Shown here one piece after another: positions 25,422 to 32,965 of a stretch of 49,149 nt of DNA; within the stretch, counting starts at the first letter, position 1; each line of letters begins with the position of its first letter. The stretch lies in assembly GCA_031261785.1 (NCBI GenBank), contig JAISIZ010000009.1, positions 1 to 49,149 of the forward strand, read 5' to 3'. A program made the translations under genes and the position numbers. The stretch comes from Mediterranea sp. (in: CFB group bacteria) (GTDB taxonomy: Bacteria; Bacteroidota; Bacteroidia; Bacteroidales; Bacteroidaceae). The notes under the pieces were generated by a model. The model saw nothing but the letters and a program-made list of their open reading frames with translations, had not been told where the DNA came from and searched no databases.

Positions 25422-27650
25422 ATGAGAAAGGTAATGATTCTTTTCGCAGCGGCTCTTGTTGCGGCCAGCTGCGACAACAACGATTATGGTAGTGATACGG
25501 GACCACAGTACACGTATCCGGAGTTAGGAGGAGAATTGGTAGCCGTCGACGCGCCCATACGGGTCAAGGACGAAGACGTATCCACGAGGGGTGTGGAGGC
25601 TCAGCCCATCAAGTTCGAGCAGACATTTGACGACGGCACCACCATCGAATCCACACTCACCGAAATCAAGCAACCCAAAACCAGGGCGGCCCTGGAAGAG
25701 GGCACACAACTCCTGATGATTGCTTTCAAGGAGAATCAATTGTTCAAATATCAGACCTTCAAGATAGGAGCGGAAGGGGAGAATATCAAGATTTGGCTCC
25801 CGACGGACTCTAAATACAGGCTGGTGTTCTACTCATTGAACGATTCGAACAGTATTGACATTTCCAAGTACATCGAAGGGGAAACGATAGCTATCAACGA
25901 CAACGAAGCCGTTTACGGCGGACTGATTGCCGAAGGCAGCAAGATCAAGGAACAGACCATCGAAGGTTATGGAACGGACGCACTCTGGTTCTCTACCGAG
26001 ACCAAAATCATCGGCAAAGACCCCGACCCGATAGGAGCTATCCTTCTCAGGCACCTGTTCTGCCGACTGGCCAACTGGACAATCGAGAGCACGGACAAAC
26101 ATGGTATCGAAGATTGTACCGCCAGCCTGATAAGCACCTATGACAAGGCATATATCAACATTGGCGGAATGGCCCCGAGGGAGGACGTATCCGCGGATGA
26201 TATCTGGAATCACCACGAAGCGAAGGCCGACTCTATCCCTCTGGCGTTCGAATTCGCCAGAGAGGCGAGGGAAAGCCTCAGCACGGAGAAATCCGTAATC
26301 TTCATCCCCAACAGCGACGATGACGCGAAGATCCTGATCAGCAAGTTGATTCTCGACGGAGACCCCTTGAGCCGATACGCCAATCCTAAGGCGGTAACAT
26401 TCAACCAAGATAGCGGCGACAAAGGAAAAATAAAGTTCACCCCTGGCAAGAGCTACAAGCTGGTAAGCAGGATCAAGGCCGCAAATAAGATCATGATACG
26501 GCTGAGGGGGACAGATGCTGAGATCAACAGCCAAGGCACTGCCGTGCGTGAAGACATCAGCGAAGCCACGAATGCGGGTGTACATACGACGAAAGTGGAA
26601 AGCACTTTGAAAGCCGAGAATACTTTCTTCGTCGTCGGATGGTACGCCATACAGCTGAATTCAGACGGAAGCGTCAAAAGCACCACCCGAGTTCCAACGG
26701 AAACGGAGGCAAACAATGCAAAGACAGGTAATTACAGTACGGGAGAACAAACGTTGTACATAAGTGAAGTGAATGAAGCCAATAAGAACACCATTTACGA
26801 GGGACGTGTCATCGCTTTTGCGGGGAGTAATATCTACTGGAACAATCCTTCAGATTTTAAGGGACAGTATAATGACGGTGTACTGACTTTTGCTTCGGAC
26901 AAAGACCATAGCGAACTAGTAGATCTGCCGCATAAGTCATTAGTATCACCATCTGATAGAAACATTAATGAGTGTCTCTTCGGTCTATATTTCAAATTCG
27001 GGTCTCTGGCAGGAACTGTGATGACAAATAAGAGCTGGGATATTGCTAACGTTAGCATATCATACTATTTCACCCCTTCTAAAAATGATGGCTGGACAAG
27101 CAATGGATCACGACCTTCTTGGACTGATACCGAAAGTATTCCTTACTTTGAAGGTAACATTGATAAGGATTCAGCATTTGTCGACCTTAGCGACCCCTAT
27201 ACATCGCATACAGGCGATATCTGCAAGTTTATTTCCTCGGAATGGCGCTTACCTACAGCAGAAGAATTTGGAATATTTGCACAATCCTCATCGTGGTGGG
27301 ATTATCCTAAGACTGTAACCTCTAATATCACAATTTCTCCTGATGCTGCTGGAGTTCAGGTTCCTGGTAATCCTTTGATTCCTGGTACTACAGAGGAGCG
27401 GACAGCCTATTTGAAAAAGGGAGATAACCGTATAATGGGTTTTGCTTTAGGTGGTGCCCGTGACAAAGACGGGAATTATTCGAATAAAGCTACCCAAGAG
27501 GCTTACTACTGGACTTCGTCTGGAGATCCAAGCGCTCCGAATGAAGGCTATTGCTTCAACATATATGCCAACGGAGATGGGGACGGTTCGATTACCGTAA
27601 CCAAAGTCGACCGCCAAACCGGCATGGCCGTCCGTTGCGTCAGGGAGTAA
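25422..27650 (+). CDS. fimbrillin-like surface lipoprotein with C-terminal Fib_succ_major-type domain
   Basis: The 742-residue protein has a lipoprotein signal (LVAASC, Cys17). The N-terminal two thirds is beta-rich and resembles the fimbrillin/Mfa-like families, with a stretch near KPKTRAALEEGTQLLMIAFK reminiscent of the start of such domains (low-certainty assignment). The last 200 or so residues (SSEWRLPTAEEFGIF, AYYWTSS, MAVRCVRE) match the C-terminal domain seen in Fibrobacter-type paralogous proteins and in some pilus-tip adhesins, which has a C-type-lectin-like relation. A tip or surface adhesin is the best guess. Base composition is clearly more AT-rich from about 26850 to 27540 than in the first half, suggesting that the C-terminal domain was exchanged. 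It is followed 59 bp later by a 61-residue peptide gene. Confidence 0.6.
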   Translation: MRKVMILFAAALVAASCDNNDYGSDTGPQYTYPELGGELVAVDAPIRVKDEDVSTRGVEAQPIKFEQTFDDGTTIESTLTEIKQPKTRAALEEGTQLLMIAFKENQLFKYQTFKIGAEGENIKIWLPTDSKYRLVFYSLNDSNSIDISKYIEGETIAINDNEAVYGGLIAEGSKIKEQTIEGYGTDALWFSTETKIIGKDPDPIGAILLRHLFCRLANWTIESTDKHGIEDCTASLISTYDKAYINIGGMAPREDVSADDIWNHHEAKADSIPLAFEFAREARESLSTEKSVIFIPNSDDDAKILISKLILDGDPLSRYANPKAVTFNQDSGDKGKIKFTPGKSYKLVSRIKAANKIMIRLRGTDAEINSQGTAVREDISEATNAGVHTTKVESTLKAENTFFVVGWYAIQLNSDGSVKSTTRVPTETEANNAKTGNYSTGEQTLYISEVNEANKNTIYEGRVIAFAGSNIYWNNPSDFKGQYNDGVLTFASDKDHSELVDLPHKSLVSPSDRNINECLFGLYFKFGSLAGTVMTNKSWDIANVSISYYFTPSKNDGWTSNGSRPSWTDTESIPYFEGNIDKDSAFVDLSDPYTSHTGDICKFISSEWRLPTAEEFGIFAQSSSWWDYPKTVTSNITISPDAAGVQVPGNPLIPGTTEERTAYLKKGDNRIMGFALGGARDKDGNYSNKATQEAYYWTSSGDPSAPNEGYCFNIYANGDGDGSITVTKVDRQTGMAVRCVRE

Positions 27651-27709
27651 TTCACCCTTTCCCGTTTGCGCAAACAAACAATTATCAACTTAATAATAAA
27701 AAAACGATT

Positions 27710-27895
27710 ATGACACAATATACAGAGACCAAAAGAGAAGAATATGAAGCGCCCAGTATAACCTGCCAGATCCTCTTTATCGAACAGGCGATAGCGGTTA
27801 GCTCGGAAAACGGTTCCCAAGGAACGCCCGGCGATATCTGGGGGGACGGCGACCAAGACAGCGACGAGACCGGATCTGGCAGCGACTCGTGGTAA
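27710..27895 (+). CDS. small 61-residue acidic peptide after the fimbrillin-like gene
   Basis: The ATG at 27710 gives 61 residues. The N-terminal part (TKREEYEAPSITCQILFIEQ) is mixed, the middle is AIAVSSENGSQGTPGD, and the tail is very rich in Asp, Gly and Ser and ends in Trp. There is one Cys. There is no signal peptide. A longer in-frame opening from 27551 overlaps the preceding gene and is not convincing. The leader-like Y.AP...EQ.. opening and short polar tail recall small proteins found beside surface-protein genes in Bacteroidales, but I do not recognise a family and assign no function. It could be a peptide precursor. Confidence 0.6.
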   Translation: MTQYTETKREEYEAPSITCQILFIEQAIAVSSENGSQGTPGDIWGDGDQDSDETGSGSDSW

Positions 27896-27937
27896 CCCAC
27901 GACAAACTATCTTGTTAGAGAAGCGAATGGCATGGAA

Positions 27938-27968
27938 ACACGGATTCTTGGCACACGAGAATCCGTGT
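27938..27968 (+). terminator. 11-bp hairpin after the small peptide gene
   Basis: ACACGGATTCT (27938-27948) pairs perfectly with 27958-27968 around a 9-base loop. It lies 43 bp after the stop codon. A T-rich stretch (TTTGTGTTTT) follows about 22 bases later, so it may be a weak terminator. The arms belong to the same CACGGATT family as the larger inverted repeats. Confidence 0.5.
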
Positions 27969-28009
27969 AGACCGTGTCATTTGTGTTTTAGGGGTTTATC
28001 GGGAGGATT

Positions 28010-28041
28010 CTTGCTCCATAATTTTAGTTTGCCTATATTTG
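28010..28041 (+). promoter_or_regulatory. promoter of the AAA-ATPase/PD-(D/E)XK gene
   Basis: TATATTTG (28034-28041) is a full -7 match. CTTG (28010-28013) lies 20 bp upstream as a -33 element with one mismatch. The ATG at 28069 is 28 bp downstream of the -7 box, supporting that start over an in-frame Met at 28039. Confidence 0.55.
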
Positions 28042-28068
28042 TGCCGTAATCAAACGAATCGATACATT

Positions 28069-29646
28069 ATGGAACAGCTTCGCAGGTTGCCGATAGGCAT
28101 ACAGTCGTTCGAGAAACTACGCGCCAACGACTACGTGTACGTGGACAAGACGGCGCTGATGTATCAGCTCACGTCGACCTATAGTCCTTACTTCCTGAGC
28201 CGCCCCCGCCGCTTCGGGAAGAGCTTGTTGCTATCTACCATCAAAGCCTACTTCGAGGGAAAGAAAGAACTGTTCGAAGGATTGGCGATCGAACGGTTGG
28301 AGACGCGGTGGGAACGATATCCCGTGCTGCATCTCGACTTGAACGCGGAACGGTACAATAATGCCGCAGCACTGGAAGCCATCCTTTCGAGTAATCTGAA
28401 TGGTTGGGAGGCGGTTTATGGTAAAAGCGAAGATGCGAAAACCTTATCCAGACGTTTTGAAAGCGTCATCGAGCGCGCCTATCAGCAGACGGGCAAGCGC
28501 GTGGTGGTGCTTATCGACGAGTACGACAAGCCATTGCTCGAAAACATCCTGGACAAAAATGTAGGCGATGACATGCGCCGCACCCTGAAAGCCTTCTATG
28601 GCGTGCTGAAAAGCACGGACCAATACCTCCGCTTCGTCTTCATCACCGGCGTGACGAAGTTCGCGCAAGTGAGCGTGTTCAGCGACTTGAACCAGCTGTC
28701 GGACATCAGCATGGTAGATGAATACTCCAGACTGTGCGGCATCACCCAGGATGAGCTGACGCGCGTGTTTCGCCCTGAACTGGAAGCATTGGCCGCGAAG
28801 CAAAAGATAGATTTCGACCAAGTTGTCGCCGAGATGACACGACGCTACGACGGTTACCACTTCGCCCCAGACACCGAAGGGATGTTCAATCCGTTCAGCG
28901 TGCTCAATTCCCTCACTTATTTGAAATTGCGCAATTACTGGTTCCAGACAGGCACACCGACGTTTCTTGCCGAACTGCTGGAAGAAAGCGATTATGACCT
29001 ACGCTTGATTGTCGACGGCGTGCAGATGACCGAATCCAATTTCGCCGAATATCGGGCGGACAAAAACAATCCCATCCCGCTAATCTACCAAAGCGGATAC
29101 CTCACTATTCAAGATTACGACGAAAGGTTCTACCTTTACACGCTGGGATTCCCCAACGACGAAGTGCGCTACGGATTCATGAATTTCCTCTCGCCCTACT
29201 ATACGATGGTGAAAAACAGCGATACCCCGTTGCATATCGCCCGATTCTCGTCCGACCTCGAAGCGGGCGAACTCGACAAGTTCCTCCAACGCGTCAAAGT
29301 CTTCTTCGCCGGCATGCCCTACGAGCTGAGCGACGACACCGAGCGGCACTACCAAGCCGTGTTCTACGTCATCTTCACGCTGATGGGCGAATTCACGCAG
29401 GCCGAGGTACGCGGCGCCGACGGGCGGGCCGACGCCGTGGTGAAGACCGACCGGTACATCTATCTCTTCGAGTTCAAGCTGAACGGCTCGGCCGAGGAGG
29501 CGCTCCGCCAGATCGATAGCAAGGAGTATTTCCTGCCCTACCGGCTCGACGGGCGCAAGCTATTCAAGGTGGGCGTGAGCTTCAGCAAGGAAAAGCGCAA
29601 CATCGACCGCTACTTGGTGGACGAAGCGGGAAGCAAGAACGGTTAG
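28069..29646 (+). CDS. AAA-ATPase-like protein with C-terminal PD-(D/E)XK nuclease domain
   Basis: From the ATG at 28069 the protein has 525 residues. It belongs to a family very common in Bacteroidales: an N-terminal AAA-ATPase-like domain with a P-loop (SRPRRFGKSLLLST) and Walker B (VVVLIDEYDKPLL), and a C-terminal PD-(D/E)XK domain. The nuclease-like residues are the Asp in GRADAVVKT and Glu-Phe-Lys in LFEFKLNG. These genes occur in many copies and move readily; the role is unknown, with defence or DNA maintenance often suggested. It is a single-gene unit with its own promoter. Confidence 0.85.
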   Translation: MEQLRRLPIGIQSFEKLRANDYVYVDKTALMYQLTSTYSPYFLSRPRRFGKSLLLSTIKAYFEGKKELFEGLAIERLETRWERYPVLHLDLNAERYNNAAALEAILSSNLNGWEAVYGKSEDAKTLSRRFESVIERAYQQTGKRVVVLIDEYDKPLLENILDKNVGDDMRRTLKAFYGVLKSTDQYLRFVFITGVTKFAQVSVFSDLNQLSDISMVDEYSRLCGITQDELTRVFRPELEALAAKQKIDFDQVVAEMTRRYDGYHFAPDTEGMFNPFSVLNSLTYLKLRNYWFQTGTPTFLAELLEESDYDLRLIVDGVQMTESNFAEYRADKNNPIPLIYQSGYLTIQDYDERFYLYTLGFPNDEVRYGFMNFLSPYYTMVKNSDTPLHIARFSSDLEAGELDKFLQRVKVFFAGMPYELSDDTERHYQAVFYVIFTLMGEFTQAEVRGADGRADAVVKTDRYIYLFEFKLNGSAEEALRQIDSKEYFLPYRLDGRKLFKVGVSFSKEKRNIDRYLVDEAGSKNG

Positions 29647-29973
29647 CCCCGCACGTTGTAAAGGAGACACGGTGTCAAGCCGCTGGCGTGAGTTCACCAC
29701 ATATTCGCACAAATTTTGTAGCGATTGGTATGGATTCAACCACAGAGGACACAGAGTTCCACAGAGTTTATATGTGGTGATTGATCTGAAGAGACGTGGC
29801 GAACCGAAGAAGGAAAAAGGCGGAATCTTCGCACTAAGCTACCAATACTGCCTCTTCCAGACGAGCTGTTCCCGAAGTTGTGAAGAGGAATGCTCGCCCT
29901 CGATTCACCTCGCTGCGGGGCGAGGACAGGGTAGCCGTCTGTTTACCTGTGAACATCCATCCTTTCTTGTAAG
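29647..29973. other. intergenic region with dispersed repeat copies
   Basis: No gene is supported. It contains a second copy of the GTTCACCACA...TTTTGTA...GGTATG repeat (29692-29732) and a copy of CACAGAGGACACAGAG (29741-29756), the same short repeat as at 167-220. A possible hairpin with CTCGCCC and GGGCGAG arms is at about 29894-29927. Two genes converge on this stretch. Confidence 0.6.
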
Positions 29974-30972
29974 CTAAGGAGCCACGAGGCGGAAGCCGAG
30001 GAACTGGCTGCTGAAGTCAGGGCTGTAGTAGTGGCGATAGGCAACGCGACAGTTCGGGGCGTAGCTGCTCCTGCTACCGCCCCGAAGCACGCGGTACGAG
30101 CCTGACGACGCACCCATGGGATCCGTCTGCATCGCGGCGGGGTAGTTACTGTACCAGTCGCTGCACCATTCCCATACGTTGCCGCTCATATCGTAAATAC
30201 CCAATTCGTTTGGCAGTTTCTGTCCAACAGGATGTGTATTGCCTTCGCTGTTGCCAGAAAACCAGCCAACGTTGTTCAGGTTGTTGCTGCCGCTGTATTT
30301 ATAGCTTTTACTTTGATTTCCTCCACGGGCTGCGTATTCCCATTCGGCCTCGGTAGGTAGGCGATATTGTTTGCCAGTGGCTGTATTCAAGCGATCGCAA
30401 AACTCCTGGGCATCGCTCCAGCTGACGTTCGTCACGGGATAGTTATCACCACGAGCATTCTTTGAAGGATTGGTTCCCATAATTGTGACCCACTGCCCTT
30501 GCGTCACCTCATACTTGCTAATGTTGAAGCTTGTGAGAGTGACGCTGTGCGCTGGACTTTCGTCGTTCTCGCAATCGCTGCCTTGCCCGTCCGTGCAACC
30601 CATCCAGAAAGTTCCGCCCTCCACGTAGACCATCTCCGGCTCGGCGGGGTGGGTGCTGGAGCTGGAAGGTGAGGAACGGCGGGTGGAAGTGCCGCGTGCG
30701 GGGCTGTGCGAAGCACCGCCGCCCGATCCAAAGAGCTTCTGTGCAATGGCGCCGGTGGCGTCGACCACGCCTTCCAGTCCGTTCTTGATGATATCCGAAC
30801 TCATGTCGAGAATCTCCATGGAAGCCACGTCGATGAGTTTGTAGGAGATGCGGTAGATCTGCTCGGTAATCTTGTTGATGGAGGCGAAGCAGACTGTTCT
30901 TCTGTCATTTTGCCCAAAGGCAGTCAGGCTCGCCAGCATAAGGGCAAAGCCGATAAGGATTGTTCGTTTCAT
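29974..30972 (-). CDS. exported SUMF1 (formylglycine-generating-enzyme-fold) protein
   Basis: The 332-residue protein has a signal peptide (IGFALMLASLTAFG, cut near residue 20), about 60 residues of alpha-helical sequence, a low-complexity Ser/Gly/Pro linker (about 82-112) and a SUMF1 domain from MVYVEGGTFWMG (about 114) to the end. Family landmarks are YEVTQGQWV, LPTEAEWEYAARGG, GNVWEWCSDW and RVLRGGSRSS...GFRLVAP. The paired active-site Cys residues of true formylglycine-generating enzymes are not seen in the RGGS region, so a sulfatase-maturing activity is unlikely; a ligand-binding or stress-response envelope protein is more probable. The last 40 codons are almost all NNC at surface positions (see findings). 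Confidence 0.85.
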   Translation of the reverse strand: MKRTILIGFALMLASLTAFGQNDRRTVCFASINKITEQIYRISYKLIDVASMEILDMSSDIIKNGLEGVVDATGAIAQKLFGSGGGASHSPARGTSTRRSSPSSSSTHPAEPEMVYVEGGTFWMGCTDGQGSDCENDESPAHSVTLTSFNISKYEVTQGQWVTIMGTNPSKNARGDNYPVTNVSWSDAQEFCDRLNTATGKQYRLPTEAEWEYAARGGNQSKSYKYSGSNNLNNVGWFSGNSEGNTHPVGQKLPNELGIYDMSGNVWEWCSDWYSNYPAAMQTDPMGASSGSYRVLRGGSRSSYAPNCRVAYRHYYSPDFSSQFLGFRLVAP

Positions 30973-31299
30973 AATTGTTGCTCTGTATATCTATATATCT
31001 ATATATCTGTATGGTTATTGTTTCTATTTTTATTCTTATTCTTATTATCTTGTTTATCTCATCATGGTTAGCCAATCATTCTCCAAGTCCTCCCTTCCAA
31101 CGGAGGCCAGAGGGGAGGGAAAGATAATTGGCAGACCTATATTATATGTATAGAGGTTCCTTGACCACTCAAAAATATTCTTCGACCGGCTTCGCTGGTA
31201 TTTCTACGTTTTGCCTCCTTGCTTCGCTCGTCCCTCACTCGCTATCGGCAAAACAGCCCTTAGCTTACACGGAAAGGGACAGATGCCCAGCAGACAAAA
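30973..31299. other. AT-rich spacer between the two SUMF1 genes
   Basis: No gene is supported. The part next to the exported SUMF1 gene (30980-31060) is low-complexity TATATCTATATATCT and TTATTCTTATTCTT sequence and probably holds that gene's promoter. The rest carries a G/A-rich patch and a stretch CTTCGCTCGTCCCTCACTCGC-like in character (31218-31250), shared in style with other repeats in the window. I see no terminator with a T tract. Confidence 0.5.
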
Positions 31300-32502
31300 C
31301 TAAGGGAGGACGAGGCGGAAGCCAACGTTGTAGTAGCTATGGGCAGGGTTGTAGTAATTGCGACGTGCGGAGCGGCAGTATTTACCAAAGCCGTTCCAAC
31401 TACCACCGCGGACCACGCGGGCAGTTCCCGATGGCGAACCTTTGGGATCGGTCTGTGACGAAGTTGGATAATCGCCGTACCAATCGCTGCACCATTCGTA
31501 GACATTGCCATGCATGTCATAAAGTCCCCAAGCATTGGGTGAATAAGTACCCACAGGTTTAGTTCTACCTATACTCAAAAAACTATCTATCGCAGCTTGA
31601 GAAGTCTTCAACTCATCTCCAATATTGAACGCAGTGGTAGTTCCTGCACGGCAGGCATACTCCCACTCCGCCTCGGTAGGAAAGCGATAATGCTTGCCTG
31701 TCTTGGCGTTCAGCCTGCGGATAAATTCTTGGACATCATACCAGCTCACGCTCTCCACTGGATAATTATCTCCTTTCTTGAAATGGAAATATGAGGGATT
31801 ACTCCCCGTCACCGCCTTCCAGTGCCCTTGAGTCACTTCGTACTTACCTATGAAAAAACTGCTGACGATGACTGGGTGCTGGACTTCGTCATAATAGCGA
31901 CCCTTTTCCGACGATGGGCTTCCCATCATGGACATGCCGCCCTCTACATACAGCTGGCGGAGGATATTGGCGGGCTTGAGGTCGAGGTGCATCATGCGCT
32001 TGCCGTGGATGTAGCGCAAGGCTTCGGCCACCTGGCGGATGTAGCCCAGCGCCTCGTCCTCGGGGAGCGGGCCACGCGCTTTCACCCATTGGCCGAGCGA
32101 ATCGCCCTCGATGAACTCCATCACGATGTAGGCGGTGTTGTTGGCCTCGAACACCTCGAGCGCCTGCACGATGTTAGGATGGCTGAGCCGCGACACGTTG
32201 CGTGCCTCCTTGACGAAACGGGTGCGGTAGTACTCCACTTGCTCCCTGCCCGCCGTGGTCGGCACGGAGACTTGTGACGAGTGCGAGCTGTCGCGCTCGC
32301 AGTAATCCGCCATGAAAAACTCCTTGATGGCCACGGTGAACTTGCCCTGGATACGGTCTGTGGGCTTTTCGAGCCAAGTAGGCGTAGTGGCCATGTAGGT
32401 AATGCCGAAGCCCCCTTGCCCCAGCGTCCGCTGGATGGTGTAGACGGAATCCCTGCTGCGCAGCGTGGCGCCCTGGGGAAGTTCTTGAGAGTGAGTCTCC
32501 AT
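31300..32502 (-). CDS. chimera: truncated Ser/Thr kinase domain joined to SUMF1 domain
   Basis: The 400-residue protein opens with a Hanks-type kinase: glycine loop LGQGGFGITY (28-37), catalytic Lys60 in VAIKEFF, helix-C Glu99 and the catalytic loop HLDLKPAN (172-179). Directly after NILRQ (about 183) it changes to LYVEGGMSMMG, the opening of a SUMF1 domain (about 184-400; YEVTQGHW, FPTEAEWEYACRAG, GNVYEWCSDWYGDYP, GGSWNGFGKYC). The DFG metal-binding motif, activation segment and entire C-lobe are absent. Kinases with SUMF1 or other extracytoplasmic domains occur in Bacteroidales, but this join removes about 100-200 expected residues, so kinase activity is unlikely. The frame is intact, so the product could still be made. 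There is no signal peptide. Confidence 0.85.
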   Translation of the reverse strand: METHSQELPQGATLRSRDSVYTIQRTLGQGGFGITYMATTPTWLEKPTDRIQGKFTVAIKEFFMADYCERDSSHSSQVSVPTTAGREQVEYYRTRFVKEARNVSRLSHPNIVQALEVFEANNTAYIVMEFIEGDSLGQWVKARGPLPEDEALGYIRQVAEALRYIHGKRMMHLDLKPANILRQLYVEGGMSMMGSPSSEKGRYYDEVQHPVIVSSFFIGKYEVTQGHWKAVTGSNPSYFHFKKGDNYPVESVSWYDVQEFIRRLNAKTGKHYRFPTEAEWEYACRAGTTTAFNIGDELKTSQAAIDSFLSIGRTKPVGTYSPNAWGLYDMHGNVYEWCSDWYGDYPTSSQTDPKGSPSGTARVVRGGSWNGFGKYCRSARRNYYNPAHSYYNVGFRLVLP

Positions 32503-32714
32503 AGTTATTCTTCTACTTTAATATAATACGCAATGCAGTCTTTTTCATTCAATTCGGCGATAAAGGTACGGAGTTTAAATGAAACATTGTCGCGGTTTGC
32601 CTAAATTTATTCCGATTCCGGCCGCTACTTAGTGGACGAAGTGACAAACTGACCGAATACAAACCCTATTTTCTTACGAATACGTACATTCGCACGTTTT
32701 TTTTCTTCGATTTG
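32503..32714. other. spacer between the chimera gene and the ilv promoter
   Basis: This AT-rich divergent spacer contains a TACCTTTA sequence on the minus strand near 32561-32568, which may serve as the -7 element of the kinase/SUMF1 gene. Nothing else stands out. Confidence 0.4.
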
Positions 32715-32745
32715 TTTGCGAATACCGAAAAAGGACTTACCTTCG
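32715..32745 (+). promoter_or_regulatory. promoter of the ilv operon
   Basis: TTTG (32715-32718) is separated by 19 bp from TACCTTCG (32738-32745), one base off the TAnnTTTG consensus. A second TTTG directly upstream is at 32711-32714. The inferred start near 32752 puts the leader peptide ATG (32775) about 23 bases into the transcript, which fits an attenuation leader. Confidence 0.65.
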
Positions 32746-32774
32746 CGCCATCAAAGAACAGAAAAAGTACAGCG

Positions 32775-32855
32775 ATGACTATGTTACAACGTACATCAAT
32801 CAACCTGGCAGTCCTGCGTATTATTCGCGTCGTGGTGGTCTCCTCCAAAGCGTGA
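32775..32855 (+). CDS. ilv operon leader peptide (26 residues)
   Basis: ATG at 32775 opens 26 codons ending with TGA at 32853. Eleven residues are the operon's end products: Leu at 4, 11 and 14, Ile at 9, 16 and 17, Val at 13 and 19-22. The run INLAVLRIIRVVVV resembles the ilv leader peptides of enterobacteria in content, although the nucleotide sequence is not obviously related. The stop codon lies inside the antiterminator strand (32851-32861), exactly where a ribosome must sit to control termination. It was too short for ordinary gene calling. Confidence 0.85.
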   Translation: MTMLQRTSINLAVLRIIRVVVVSSKA

Positions 32856-32943
32856 GAAAGGTTTTATGTACGTGCGCATAGCATGAAAGAACAATAAAAT
32901 AAAGTATAGAGCCTTTCTCGCGGAACGTGAGGGAGGCTTTTTC
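32851..32943 (+). promoter_or_regulatory. transcription attenuator of the ilv operon
   Basis: CGTGAGAAAGG (32851-32861) can pair over 11 positions (one G-U) with CCTTTCTCGCG (32912-32922). That second segment is also the left arm of the terminator at 32910-32938. The two structures exclude each other. Ribosome stalling at Leu/Ile/Val codons leaves 32851-32861 free, so the antiterminator forms. A ribosome that reaches the TGA at 32853 covers it and the terminator forms. This is the classical attenuation logic, seen directly in sequence. Confidence 0.85.
32910..32942 (+). terminator. Rho-independent terminator hairpin in the ilv leader
   Basis: AGCCTTTCTCGCG (32910-32922) and CGTGAGGGAGGCT (32926-32938) form 13 pairs, some G-U, around a GAA loop and are followed by TTTTT (32938-32942). 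It ends 24 bases before the ilvD ATG, the expected place for an attenuator. Confidence 0.9.
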
Positions 32944-32965
32944 ATTTAAAGACCTATCGAGAGGA

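Noticed and set aside
29974..32502. true sulfatase-maturing (formylglycine-generating) enzymes
   Set aside because: The paired active-site Cys residues are not in the RGGS region and no sulfatase gene is in the window.
25422..32502. diversity-generating retroelement inside this window
   Set aside because: No reverse transcriptase, accessory gene or AAC-rich template repeat could be found here; only the codon pattern of the possible targets is suggestive.
32927..32965. upstream ilvD start
   Set aside because: It would begin inside the attenuator terminator stem; the ATG at 32966 fits IlvD length and the attenuator layout.
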